Assembly (NCBI RefSeq): GCF_030704535.1
Contig: NC_081810.1
Span: forward strand, 5,303,501-5,367,500
Reading direction: 5' to 3'
DNA from: Vitis vinifera
Taxonomy: Eukaryota > Streptophyta > Magnoliopsida > Vitales > Vitaceae
Length of the DNA stretch: 64,000 nt
Numbering within the stretch: position 1 is the stretch's first letter; every line of letters starts with the position of its first letter. Under the pieces are notes generated by a model. The model was given only the letters and a program-made list of their open reading frames with translations. It ran no database searches and had not been told where the DNA came from. Shown piece by piece: positions 11,901-24,079 of this stretch. The translations under genes were made by a program, and so were the position numbers.

Positions 11901-13101
11901 TTAAAGAGTATGATATGTATATTGAATTTAAATTCTACAAACTTAAATATTTAAAAAAATTAGTAGTTTTACATGTATTTCAAATATCCTTTCCTTTTTA
12001 CACTTTTAAGGCTTAGAAGATTGGAGTCCTCAAAATCAATACAACATCATATGTCAAAAATGAGCAAAGGCTATTTGTATTAACATAATTTCAAATGCAG
12101 GTGCTAGAAGGGGCTCGAAACCAAGGGGCGGCTAGAATAATTGGTATAGACAAAAATGAAAGAAGGTGTGAAATGGGAAAGAATTTTGGAATGACTGATT
12201 TTATAAATCCAAGTAAATCTAATAAACCTATCTCAGAATTAGTTCGTGAGTTGACAAGAGGAGAGGGTGTGGATTATAGTTTTGAATGCAGTGGAATTCA
12301 ATCTTTGATTAATGAAGTACTTCAACCCACCAAAGTGGTACGCCTTCGGATTTGTATAAATGTAAATCATGTTATATCATTACATATTAAATTGAAGTTA
12401 CCTCATTTATACAAGCTTTTTGTTTTTGTTTTTAAATGACTTCATTAAGATCAGGGAAAAGGAATGTTGATAGTAATTGGAGCAGGAAACAACGCGAGCA
12501 TGGACATTAATTTCTTGACCCTCTTGCTTGGAAGAACAATAAAAGGATGCATCTTTGGAGGGATCAAAGTCCAGTCTGACATCCCCTTACTAGTTAACAA
12601 ATGCATCAATAAGGTAAGCTCCTTTTTATAATGAATGTTTCGCAACTCATTGAGAGTAATCTCTTATATACCAATTAAAATAACCTTATTTATTTATTTA
12701 TTTATTTGTGAAGTTCTATCGCTATTTCTCACGGGATTCAAGTGCTTGAGTTAATACTTTAAAGTGTGTTTGATAGTGATTCTAAAAATCATTTTTAACT
12801 TTTTTAATACTTGAAAAGTAAAAAATTTCAAATATTAAAAGGGTTAAAAACGCTTTTTGAAACTACTATTAAGTAGACTTTTGATCTTAGTTTATTTACT
12901 ACTAAATGTTATTGATCATAATACAATTAGAATTCAAGTTAATTTTATGATGATTTGGGAGAAATTGAGTAAGTTTCTTCTTTGACACAGGAAATTCAAC
13001 TTGATGATCTTTTAACTCATGAAATTCAATTGGAAGAAATTAAAAAGGTATATGAGCTTTTGAAGCAGCCAGATTGCATCAAGGTTCTCATCAAGATTTA
13101 A
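8997..13101 (+). pseudogene. ADH-like gene A1, full-length but frameshifted
   Basis: Zinc-dependent medium-chain dehydrogenase of the plant ADH-like group, expected to interconvert alcohols and aldehydes with NAD. Seven exons with GT-AG introns: 8997-9138, 9324-9466, 9570-9607, 11489-11890, 12101-12337, 12455-12613, 12991-13101. Exon 1 encodes a start unlike gene C: about 45 residues rich in Arg, Lys and Ser with no Asp or Glu, which reads as a mitochondrial or plastid presequence. Catalytic-zinc motifs (CHTD, GHE, LSCG), the four structural-zinc Cys (C-x2-C-x2-C-x7-C) and GLGAVG are all present. At the end of exon 4 one T is missing relative to B1 and C (GGATAG against GGATTAG), giving an in-frame TAG right after GLGAVG. 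The downstream exons stay open in their own frames, so the damage is recent. I call it a pseudogene unless the base is a sequencing or assembly error. Confidence 0.85.
9730..10790. other. Foreign-looking, GC-richer block inside intron 3 of A1
   Basis: Intron 3 is ~1.9 kb here and in B1 but only 577 bp in gene C. The extra DNA is clearly richer in G+C than its surroundings, has mixed composition and lacks the poly-A/T runs of the neighbouring introns. That texture resembles plant mitochondrial intergenic DNA, so a nuclear copy of organelle DNA is one reading; this was not searched. The matching block in B1 lies at about 24800-25970 and carries a short extra duplication near 25310-25420. It entered before the A/B duplication. 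Confidence 0.35.
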
Positions 13102-14049
13102 GTGATCTCAGCAACAATTATAATATGCTCTTATTTTCATCTTTGGATCGATGGTTATATCTATTCCCCAATGGCAAGTAGCCAGACATTGAATAAGACA
13201 AGCTTGCAAACTTGAAGATTAGAACCTTTCGCAAGTCAAATTGGTCAATAATATTTCTTCCTGTTGTTCATTTTATAATGCCATGTAGAAAAAATATCTG
13301 TAGGCTCCAAAAAATAATTGCTTAAAGATTATAAGAAGCTAAGAAAATATAATCACAATTAAAAATATGGCTTTACAGACATATCTAGCTTTTTGTCACC
13401 TTGGTGAATTCATACATGTTGTAACCACTACAACTAACTATTTTCTTTTAACTTAAAGATGAATTTATAGATATTAACTATTAGTATCTTCTCTTATAAA
13501 TGAAGAAACTTATTTTCAAACAAAACCATTAAAAAAAAATTATTGCGGGCAATGCTGTTTGCATGAAGATTTTTTTTTTCTTTTTTAAGAATATAAAACT
13601 GGCATTGATTCAAACTTATGAGACATTTTTATAAGAGTAAAACTGGATTTGGTCTCCTTAGTCAAGGAAATTAATGATGGGTGTATGGTCATCAAGCCAA
13701 ATTAGCTTGAAATTTTCTTTCAAGTAAAATGAGATTAATCAATTGAATTTTTTTATCTCTTATTTGGCATGTTATTTTTACTCTTTTTCATTAAGTCAAG
13801 TATATTGAATCTAAAAATAGGGTCGACATTTTTTATTTTATGTCAAACAAAGATTTTATAACATGTTCGGATAAAAGGAAATTAAAAAACCGTTTGAGAG
13901 TAATTCTCGTTAAATAGGGCATTTATTTTTTAAACTTTTTTTTGTAAAAATTAATTTGTTTTCAAACTTTAGTAATTTGTTTTTTTTTCTTTTTGTAAAC
14001 TTATTGCTTATTTCTTTAATTTTTTTTTATTAAATAGAAAAAAATTAAA
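13102..14049. other. 3' flank of A1, no gene seen
   Basis: AT-rich downstream DNA that aligns throughout with 28270-29180 in unit B. The first ~100 bp probably holds the 3' UTR, as it resembles the downstream sequence of gene C. No further gene is visible. Confidence 0.5.
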
Positions 14050-14399
14050 ATATTTGTAGAGCCCTCGTGTTGGCCACTCGAAGAAGGTGAACGTTTTAAT
14101 TTTTTGGAGTGGGGGCCGGTTTCCGAAGGAGCCATATGCATGGGACGCATGGCTAAAAACACACCATCACCTCGCCATGGTGGTGGTTGAGATGGGACTG
14201 GTTTTGAAAATTGATAGAATATGAGATAAGGTGCAGATAGAAAAGAGACGGGGAATGGGTGAGAGAAGATGAGATTTAGAGGAGAAAAACAGAGATTGAA
14301 AAAAAAATAAAAAATGAAGAGAGCTGGGTGGGGAATTTTTAGAGGTGAGTTGTAGGGGTTTTGAGAGCTGGAGAAAAAAAAATGAGAGCTAGCTGGAGG

Positions 14400-15300
14400 G
14401 GATGTTTGATGGGATAAACACAAAGAATGCACAACCAGGTTTTATCCCCTCTTGTGAGAACCTAATAGGAATCAATCAAATAGAATAACAAGAATTCACC
14501 CAATCAACAAGTATATGAATACCAATAATTTTAGCGTGGAAAACCTTCTCCAATATGAGAAGTAAAAACCATGGGACCCTTAGGCCACTTAACTTAAAAA
14601 TTCCACTAATATAATTAATGGGTTAGACAATTCTCTCTACATAAAACTAGAGGCATACATCAACTATATCTCAAGATAAATTGATCTTGGCAATTTCAAC
14701 AACTTTGCATAAAAACAATAGAGATATCTCACCAAACACACCATTGTTCTCGGACTAAAATATAACTTTTCAAAACTCCAAATCCAATCTCCACTATTCA
14801 TAATGAAGATCAATGAGTTTTGAACGTGCTCTCCAAAAATCGGCTCAATCGAACCACAGATTCACCTCGATCGGAGTTTATAATCAAAACTGTCCGGATA
14901 GAAAACGCATCAAAATGGAGGCTCTGTTTTCGGACTGAAAAACAACCGTCCTGATCTCCAAATCCGATCTCCACCGTTCAGAATGAAGATCAATGAGTCA
15001 CGAACCTCTCCTCCAAATTTCAGGTCGATCGGCCCACAGAAGAAGCGGAATCAAACCTTTGATGAAATCTGGGCAGTGAAGAAAAAAACTGAATTTTTCT
15101 CTCTAACTTCAAAATGGTGGTTCTCCCATTTCTCTCTCTTTTCTCCTACCTTTGGTGGCTGCGAAAAATCGGAAGAAGAAGAAAAAAAATGATTTTTTTT
15201 CTAGCCCTTTTATATAAAGGCCTAAGAGGCCTTAAATTTTGGGCTCTTAATTTGGGTCTTCCCCATGAGGAAAAACCTAATAGTTTTGAAGGACGTTGAG
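14400..15300. mobile_element. Probable nested insertion, ends unresolved
   Basis: This block breaks the purine-rich run of the host element: GAGAGCTAGCTGGAGG stops near 14400 and similar purine-rich sequence resumes near 15300. Its composition is mixed and it contains two ~100-bp related stretches (near 14750-14830 and 14930-15010, both with an 'AATGAAGATCAATGAGT' phrase). A TTTATATAAAGGCC sequence near 15208 could be a TATA region. A TTTGA on either side is too weak to set the ends. I see no coding domain. Confidence 0.35.
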
Positions 15301-15952
15301 GAAAAACGCCAGAGAGGAGTCCGGAGAGGAGGAGAAACAGAGGAAGGGGAGCTGGCTGGTGATTTTTTTGGATTAGGAAGAAGGAAAAGTTGGGAGGGGA
15401 AGCTTTTCAGATATAGGTTTTTTGGAGCAAGGAGGTGAGAGAAAGGCTGGTAGAGTTTGGAGTAGAGAGAAAAATGAAAAGCTGGATGAGAGGCTTGGAC
15501 GGGGGAAGCTAAAAAAAAACAAAGTATCAGTAAGCAAAGAAAAAAAAACTAGGAAAAAACAGAGGAGCCTTTGAAGAGCATGTCCTTTCTGACTTCTCTC
15601 TCCTCTTTCTGTGGTGGTATGGCTTCCAACTTCCCTTGAGTACTCAGATCTATCTCAGGTTCTAATGATTTGGGTTCATTATTATTGTTATTATATTTTG
15701 TTTTCAATTTCTCAAATGTTTCTCTAATTCCAAGGCCTTTTGATTTATTTATAGTGTGGTGTTGGTCTATTGAGTGGAATAAGTTTTTCTTTGGTTTCTT
15801 TTTTATCTTTTTGCTGTTGTGTTGTTGGGTTGATGATGCAACCAATTTCAAGCTATGTTGAGTAAGCTTTAGTGTTGGGGAAGATAGGAAGGTTGATTAT
15901 GTGGTTATGATGTTTGTTATGGTGGTGATAGGCATGTTCTAGATCTGGACAC

Positions 15953-16640
15953 TATTGAGGTCTCGCGTCCCTGATGATCCACGTAGCTGCCAAATGGATG
16001 GACGCATAATCTCAACCAATATAGATTCCTGATTCAATCGTTCCTGCAAAAGGCGTCCGGACAGGGTGTCCGGACACACCATCCGATGGTTTTGTCAGCC
16101 ATGGAAAGAGAGATAAATCAGTTGGCCTTTTACTAGGTATAGCAGGCTTACCTTCCTCTTTGTGTGAAGGTTCATATATATAGTACCAGAAGCTTTGTTT
16201 CCGTCTTTAATGGTAAAGAGATATTTTGGATTGTCATGATGCCACTAGGTGGTGGCAGGGCCATCATCACCCTACGGGCGGCTGACAGAGATCGTGGGAA
16301 GTGACTTGCCGTCACTTCATTCCTGTCCTTTTACTCTACAGGTGGCGGAACGTGGGCCATGGCAGGCTGTTATGATGACGTGCAAGACTTGCTTATTTCA
16401 GTCAATGATCCGGATAAACATATCCGGATAGGATATGTCAGTCGTTCGGATGTGACATGACGATCGTCCGAATGTGATATTTGCGAGTGTCGTGTGCTTC
16501 TCCCCGAGGAAGTCCAGATAGGAGAAGCGCGCCACGCGTACTCTTGGGGAAATCCAGATGAGGGTAATCCGGATGAGAATACGTGTCACGTGTCATCAGG
16601 AAATGTGTGCCACGTGACCTCAGGGGGAGGGGTCCTTACA
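15953..16640 (-). mobile_element. Nested solo LTR, 688 bp
   Basis: It is flanked by a 5-bp duplication, GACAC (15948-15952 and 16641-16645). Read on the minus strand it starts TGTAAGGACCCC, and a TATATATA sequence near 16175 sits where an LTR promoter would be. The far end reads CTCAATA rather than a clean CA, so one terminal base is probably mutated. It is rich in CCGGA/TCCGGAT motifs (TATCCGGATA and similar), unlike the surrounding host element. No internal region is present, so it is probably a solo LTR. Confidence 0.5.
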
Positions 16641-16689
16641 GACACTACTATTAAAAATGGAGGTTGAAACTTGATGGATGCTAATATTA

Positions 16690-17730
16690 TGGGTTTGGCA
16701 CGTTTTTTTTTTTTTTGCAATACTATCTCTCTCAAATATCCCATCCTTTTATTATTCATCCTCACATATCAAAATTATATTATCATAAATTCAATTTTCA
16801 AATAATTTTTAAAACTCCTATTTTTAATTACTTTTCAAAACTTTAATTTTCAAATAATTTTCCAAAATTCCAATTTTTAAAACATCGGCTTTTTTTTTTT
16901 CAAATAACTTGAAAACTTTAATTTTCAAATAATTTTCCAAAATTCCAATTTTTAAAACATCGGCTTTTTTTTTCAAATAACTTTCAAAATTCTAATTTTC
17001 AAATTCAATTTTAAAAACTCCAGTTTTCAAAAAACTTTCAAAACTCAAATTTTCGAAATTTAATTTTTAAAAGACTTCAATTCCCAAATAATTTTCCAAA
17101 ATTCTAATTTTCAATTTTAATTTTAAAAATTCCATTTTCAAATAATTCTTCAAAATTCCAATTTTCAGAACTTCCATTTTCAAATAATTTTCCAAAATCC
17201 CAAATTTTCAAACTTAGTTCTTAAGAAATCTTATTCTCAAATAATTCTCTAAGATTCCAATTTTCAAAATTTCTATTTTCAAATACTTTTTCAAAATTCC
17301 AATTTTCAAATTTATTTATTTAATTATTATTATTATTATTATTATTTTATTTTAAAAAAAATTACATTCTCAAATAATTCTTCAAAATTCCAATATTTTA
17401 AATTTAATTTTTAAGATTTCAATTTTCAAATAATTTCCAAAGCTCCAATTTTCAAATTTAACTTTCAAAATTCCAATTTTTAGATTTAATTTTTGAAAAA
17501 CTCCAATTTCCAAGTAATTTTCAAAATTTCAATTTCCAAGTAATTTTCAAAATTTCAATTTTCAAACAATTTTTCAAAATTCCAATTTTCAAATTTAAAT
17601 TTAAAAATTTCCATTTTCAAATATTTGTTTTTTTTTAAATTCCAATTTTTAAATTTAATTTTCAAGACTTCAATTTTCAAATAAATTTCAAAACTGTAGT
17701 TTTCCTTCAAATAATTTTAATCCGACTCTA
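16690..17730. repeat. Degenerate 'CAATTTTCAAATAATTTTC' repeat
   Basis: About 1 kb built from variants of one ~35-40-bp phrase: AATTCCAATTTTCAAA, then TAATTTTC, repeated with drift. One pair near 16852-16985 is almost identical over ~65 bp, including an ACATCGGC phrase. It looks like an expanded and decayed minisatellite. It does not encode anything. Confidence 0.8.
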
Positions 17731-18547
17731 GTTTTCAAATATTTTCTAATTTTACCACTTTTCACTCTTCATTAGGGTTTTAAGTCACTAAAAATCTCGT
17801 TTTTAAATAAACTTGCTACATTTCCTTTCAAGTAAGTACTTTCGCAAATTTTCTTTGATTTTAAAATGATTTTTCGCTTTCCTTGATTTTTAATAAGCAT
17901 GAATGCAATTTTCTTAATTTCAAAATAATGGAATTTGTGAGACTAATTTATGCAAGATAAATTGGGCTTTGGTGGGGGCCCTACATATGAGTATTTTTTT
18001 ATTTTATTTTTTTTCTGATTGTCAACTGTTATGCTTAATGAATATTACTTGATCTTTGTCTTGCTCTTTGATATGCATGTAATAATTTTATACTTGAGCT
18101 AACTTGTCTCCATGATAGCGCACTATTACTTGCTGCTAAGGTACGATCTCACTCTCATTTTGCTTATTCTTATGCATGATTTGTTTTATTATTTGATCAT
18201 TTCATTGGTATCCATTAATTTCCTTATCAATTGTCACACTTACTTCACCTTATTTAGTATAGACTCATTTGTAGGGGCTTAGAGGGGTGTTACGGTCTTT
18301 ACCGTATCTTTCCAATAAGTAACCTGACCCCCGGATCCAACTTGATTTTTCACAGACATGCTTTTTCAAATAAGGAGTCACACTTTGAGTTTTTATTTCT
18401 TATTTTGTTTTCCCTTTAAAAATAAAACAAAAATAAGTGGCAACTCCAAGTCTTTTTCAAAAAAATCAAAATTCACCAAATAAATAAAAAAACGAGTTTT
18501 GCCATTGAGTGAAAACGCATCGTGCAAAATGTCGGGTCCACAATATT

Positions 18548-20163
18548 CTGTCTTTCCTAAATATTAAAAGTAAACTATCATAATTAGTAATGGTTGTGAA
18601 CTTATTGATTTTTTTTCTCAACTTCTTAATACTTTATAAAAATGTAGTATTCAAAAAATAAACAACTTAATACTTAACATTATTAAATACTATTTAGTTT
18701 TAAGTTCTATTTAAAATTAAGTAAAAATACACCATCAAATTGTTTTTATTTATAGTGCTTTCATTATTATTATATTTTTTTTTAAAAGAAAATCAATTAT
18801 GAAGCTTTTAACTTTTAATGAACTCATTTTCAAGAGGATTGTAAAATTTTGAAAGGTGTGGAAATTATTTATTACATTATTATATATTTATTTTAATTGC
18901 TTTAGATTTTTTTAAGCTCTTCCTTCTTAGGTGACAAATAAAATAATTGATTGAAGAACAATTGTAAGGTAGTTTACTTGCTTGTTAGAGTAAGGCCACA
19001 TTGATCGAATAGATGATTAAGGCTTAGAACTGATAGCAATTTAATCTAAATAGAGTATTGGTAGCAAATCAAATAGAATAGGTAATTGTTCCATTAGGAG
19101 CTCTTGTAAAATTTAAGTAACCGGTGTTGGATAGAAGATTGTGTCAAGAAGATTAATGAAAAAGATTTGTGATTTCGATTCATGATTATAGTTTTTTTAT
19201 TCTTGAAAGAATGATGAAAAATCATTCTAATTTATAATACGTGATTTGTAATCTTGTTGAACCTTTCAATTGCTTTACAATCAAGGTTTATATATGATTG
19301 TGAAAATGGGAAAAAAAATTAATGGGCTATTAAAAGCCACCTATTGTGACCAAGTCTCCTCACACCCTATGTGTTGCATACTTTGAATTATCATTGTAAT
19401 CACTGTTTCACAAAAAAAAGTCTAAAAAATTACTATGGAATTGAAATAGATGAATAAATTGTGATCTTAACATGTCACAAATTTACCAAATTTATATTTA
19501 TAAAATAGAAAATTTAATCATGTCTCTATTAATGTAGTATTTTAAAATTTTGGACTATTGATTAATATAATTAATTTCAATTATAAGTCATAATTTTCAA
19601 ACTTATTGGGCAGGGCTATGACAAACCTACCTAATAGATTGCCAAGGTTTTTTATTTTTATTTTATTTTTATTATTATAAGATTTTTTTTTTCATATTAG
19701 TAAACACATTTTTGGTATAAAAATTATAAAACACGTCATATTGTTTAAAATATATAAATACAAATATATAGTTTTTAATATACACGGAAAATAGGTTACC
19801 CATATTTAGGATTTTTTTTAGGAATGTGAAATTTGTGTTTGGAGAGGAAGAAAACCCTTGAACCAAGAAAATTACAAATCTCAAGTCTTGTTGTCTGTTT
19901 CAATTTTTTTATAGAGATTTTTTTTTTAAACCAAATACAGAGATAAAGAAAAATGAAGTTTTAGAAGGTTTTAGAGAATTCATTGGTTTAACCAAATTTG
20001 TTACAAGTTATAGCAAATTATGGTTAAAAGAAATCTGAGGTGACACTTGATGTGGCAACTACCATGTAAGTCTGCAGAAGGAATTTTAATTTATTTTTTG
20101 TTACACTATCAAGCTAATGATTTATTTTTTATTTTTAATTCATAGTTTAGAAACAAGTATATA
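18548..20163 (+). other. Upstream flank of remnant A2, derived from a gene promoter
   Basis: It aligns with 29190-31209 in unit B, less the TRIM. The part near 19600-19760 (ATGACAAACCTACC, TTGGTATAAAAATTAT, AACACGTCATATTG) also matches 34510-34640, just upstream of gene C. So A2 kept the 5' flank of a C-type gene. No intact gene lies here. Confidence 0.6.
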
Positions 20164-21311
<1,148 letters not shown>

Positions 21312-21942
21312 TTGATCTCAACAACAATTATAATACATTCACATATTCATCTTTGGATTGATAGTTACATTCATTCTCCAATGGCAATTGGCAAGTGGCC
21401 TAAGCATTGAATCAGAGAAGCTTGCAAACTTCAAGATTAGAACCCTTTGCATGTCAAGATGTTATGTAATTCTTCATGTTGTTCATTTTATAATGCCATA
21501 TAGAAAAAATATCTATAAGCTTCAACAAATAATTGTTGAATAGCTAAAACCAATTTCATTTCAACTATATATATTGTTGTGAAGTGTTAGACATTCTCTC
21601 ATATATGAAGAATGTTTCTCATACAACCACTGTCATCTCTACATACATATCTAGTGTTACCTTGGTGAGTTCATACATGACATATAACCACTCCAACTAT
21701 ATCTCGATCTAACTCTTTTTTTTTTTAGTTTAAAATAAATTTATAGATATTAAAATTATGTTTGGTTTCTGAAAAGTATCAAGCAAAGAAAACAATGTAA
21801 TATATATTTCTTCTATTTGATTGTGTTAAATAAAAATATGAAATAAAATTAAATATAATTAAAATTAGTTAAAAATCTATAAATTTTCAAATTATTTAGT
21901 TTTTATATGTAGCAATTAAAAGTAAAATTTAAAAAGAATATA
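21312..21942. other. 3' flank of A2, no gene seen
   Basis: AT-rich downstream sequence aligned with 32324-32947 in unit B. It holds the former 3' UTR region (GCTTCAACAAATAATTG block) and nothing else I can name. Confidence 0.5.
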
Positions 21943-21947
21943 CAAAC

Positions 21948-23184
21948 TGTTAGCCCAAGGGTTCTCCTAATTGAGTTTTGATGATAACAAACCATGGTTA
22001 AGTGACTAATTGGTTTAATGATTAAGAATCTCAGGTATAAACTCGAAAATTCATCAAAGGACCAAATGGATACAAGATCGAGACGCTTGAAAGACTTGTG
22101 ATCATAGGAAACTAATGTAAGATGAATGCATGAGTGCACTTAGGATTTTTACACGTTTCATGCATCTTTGAAAACTCGGTTTATTCTTTAAAACGTCAAT
22201 TTCATTAAAACCTGAGTTTTTAACTAATGTACCTTAGGCAAAATGTTTCAAAATTAGCTTAATAATTTACCTAAAGACCTTGACTAAGTGTTAAAAAAGA
22301 AATGAATTTAAAAAAATAGGTTTTCGAGGCCAAAAAGGCTCAACTGGTTGAGGCTATGGCCAACCGGCTCAATCGGTTGATGAACCAGTCGACCGGTTGT
22401 GCTCATCCGATCAACCGGTTGTGCTCGTCTGGTCGATGACCGGTCGAGGGAGGTCAAAAACCTTCTTTCTCTCCCAATAGCCTTCTCTTCCCGGTCGAGG
22501 TGTTTCTCTTACCGGTCGAGGTCCAGTTGAGGCAACGATAACCTGTCATGCATTAAATGCTCCAACGGCTAGTGAACCGGTCGACCCTTAACTCGACCGG
22601 ACGAGGTTACCTTTTTCCGTTTTTGACTCTCAAGCTTAGAAACCTATAAATTGAGAGCTCCACTTCATTTATTAACAAGAGAACACTTGCATTCAATAGC
22701 CTACCTACCTGTTCTTGATCAAAAAGCTCTTATTTCTTTCATAGTGCATTAAATCACCACTTGCATATCCTTTAGTGCACTCATGTGTGTCATCCTAGCT
22801 TTGTCTTGTATTTGAGCTATCTTTAAGCTAGGTTAAGGGATTATATCTTGTAAAAATCTGAGTGTTAAAGCCTTCAAGAGGTTTGAATCTTGAAGAGGTT
22901 GTGTAAAAGCCCATTGAAGCCGAAATCCAAGTGTAAGAAGATTGAAAGTTTGGTTGAAGTTTCAAGTTAGTGGAACACTCACTCGGTTAGGAAATTGAGA
23001 AGAATGGACGTAGGCAAGGAAGTGTCGAACCACTATAAACTTGAGTTTGAATTCTCTAAACTCTATCTCTTTACTTTGTTTATATTGTGTATGAATTTGT
23101 TGTGATTGAAAAGATTTTAAAAACCCAATTCACCCCCTCCCTTTTGGGTGTTTTTCTTAACTAAGCATAACCTTTGTTTTCTCA
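21948..23184 (+). mobile_element. Solo LTR, 1237 bp, with empty site in unit B
   Basis: It begins TGTTAGCCCAAGG, ends GTTTTCTCA, and is flanked by a 5-bp duplication, CAAAC (21943-21947 and 23185-23189). Unit B reads straight through at about 32949 (AATATACAAACAATTTATT) with one CAAAC. There is no internal region, so two LTRs have recombined down to one. A TATAAATT at 22645-22652 is the likely LTR promoter. Between 22330 and 22620 there is a cluster of CCGGTCGA and AACCGGTT motifs. Its first 340 bp are the same repeat as the LTR at 1-342 in the other orientation. Confidence 0.9.
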
Positions 23185-23189
23185 CAAAC

Positions 23190-23880
23190 AATTTATTAAA
23201 TTTAAATATATTTTTTTCTCTTCAAAATTTAAAGTATACATTGGTGATATATATAAAAAAGATTTGTTATTTCATGATTATAAATCTATGATTGTCGAGA
23301 GAATGATGAAAAAGTATTATAATTTATAATATGTGACCCATATTAATAAGACTCCTCACACCTATGAGTAGCATATTTTGAGTCATCATTATAATAATTG
23401 TTTCATTAAAAAAAAAAAAATCTAAACAATCACTATGGACTTGAAATAGATAAATAAATTGTGATCTAAACATGCTTCAAAATTACCAAACTTATATCTA
23501 TAAAATAGAAAATTGGGAAAAATTGGTTTTGACGCACTAATTTTAAAAAATATAGAAAAATGATCCGAACTTTTATAAATTAGTTTTATCTTTATCAATT
23601 TAAAAAAATTTAAAATATATGCACTTTTTCATAAATAAGATAATTATTTATTAAAATACCATTTGAATTAATAATATTAAATAAAATTATCAAAAAATTA
23701 ATTTATCCTTTTGATTTGATAAAAATATCTTACAAATAAATGTATTATGATTTTTTTATTATATAATATAAAATATAAATTATTTTGAAAAAATTCTCGA
23801 GGATCTTCAAAGTAATAAATAAAATCTTTATAATTCCAGGATTAATGGTGATTTTATATTCATTTTTAGATGACATCAAC
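23190..23880. other. Right end of unit A, no gene seen
   Basis: AT-rich DNA aligned with 32955-33670 of unit B. It carries no open frame or motif that I can assign. The junction with unit B is at about 23880. Confidence 0.5.
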
Positions 23881-24079
23881 AATAAGATAAAATTTTCAAA
23901 AAATTAAATTGTAAGTGCGGGAAAATAAAAGAAATTTGAGAAATGTCAATGTTCTTGACAAATCATTAACAAAAAGTAAGTATAATAATTACGTACTTTT
24001 TTAATTTTATTTTATTATTTATCCCATTCCAGCCTTGATCCTCGTCCTCATCCTTTCCCAGGTTCTTTTCAACTTCGAC

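Larger units (their letters stand above)
14055..18542 (+). mobile_element. LTR-type insertion, 4.5 kb, with nested elements
   Basis: It starts TGTAGAGCCC and ends GGGTCCACA, so it has the TG...CA ends of an LTR. It is flanked by a 5-bp duplication, ATATT (14050-14054 and 18543-18547). Unit B lacks it at the matching place (about 29180). No tRNA primer site, polypurine tract, gag or pol motif is seen inside, which suggests a very long solo LTR or a large non-coding derivative rather than a complete element. Inside are a purine-rich stretch (14090-14400, resuming 15300-15500), a nested block at about 14400-15300, a nested solo LTR (15953-16640) and a degenerate repeat (16690-17730). Its last ~280 bp match the LTR ends at 2056 and 5376. 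Confidence 0.65.

Noticed and set aside
14016..14432. 138-residue minus-strand open frame rich in Ser, Pro and Phe
   Set aside because: It is the complement of a purine-rich transposon stretch; composition alone explains the open frame.
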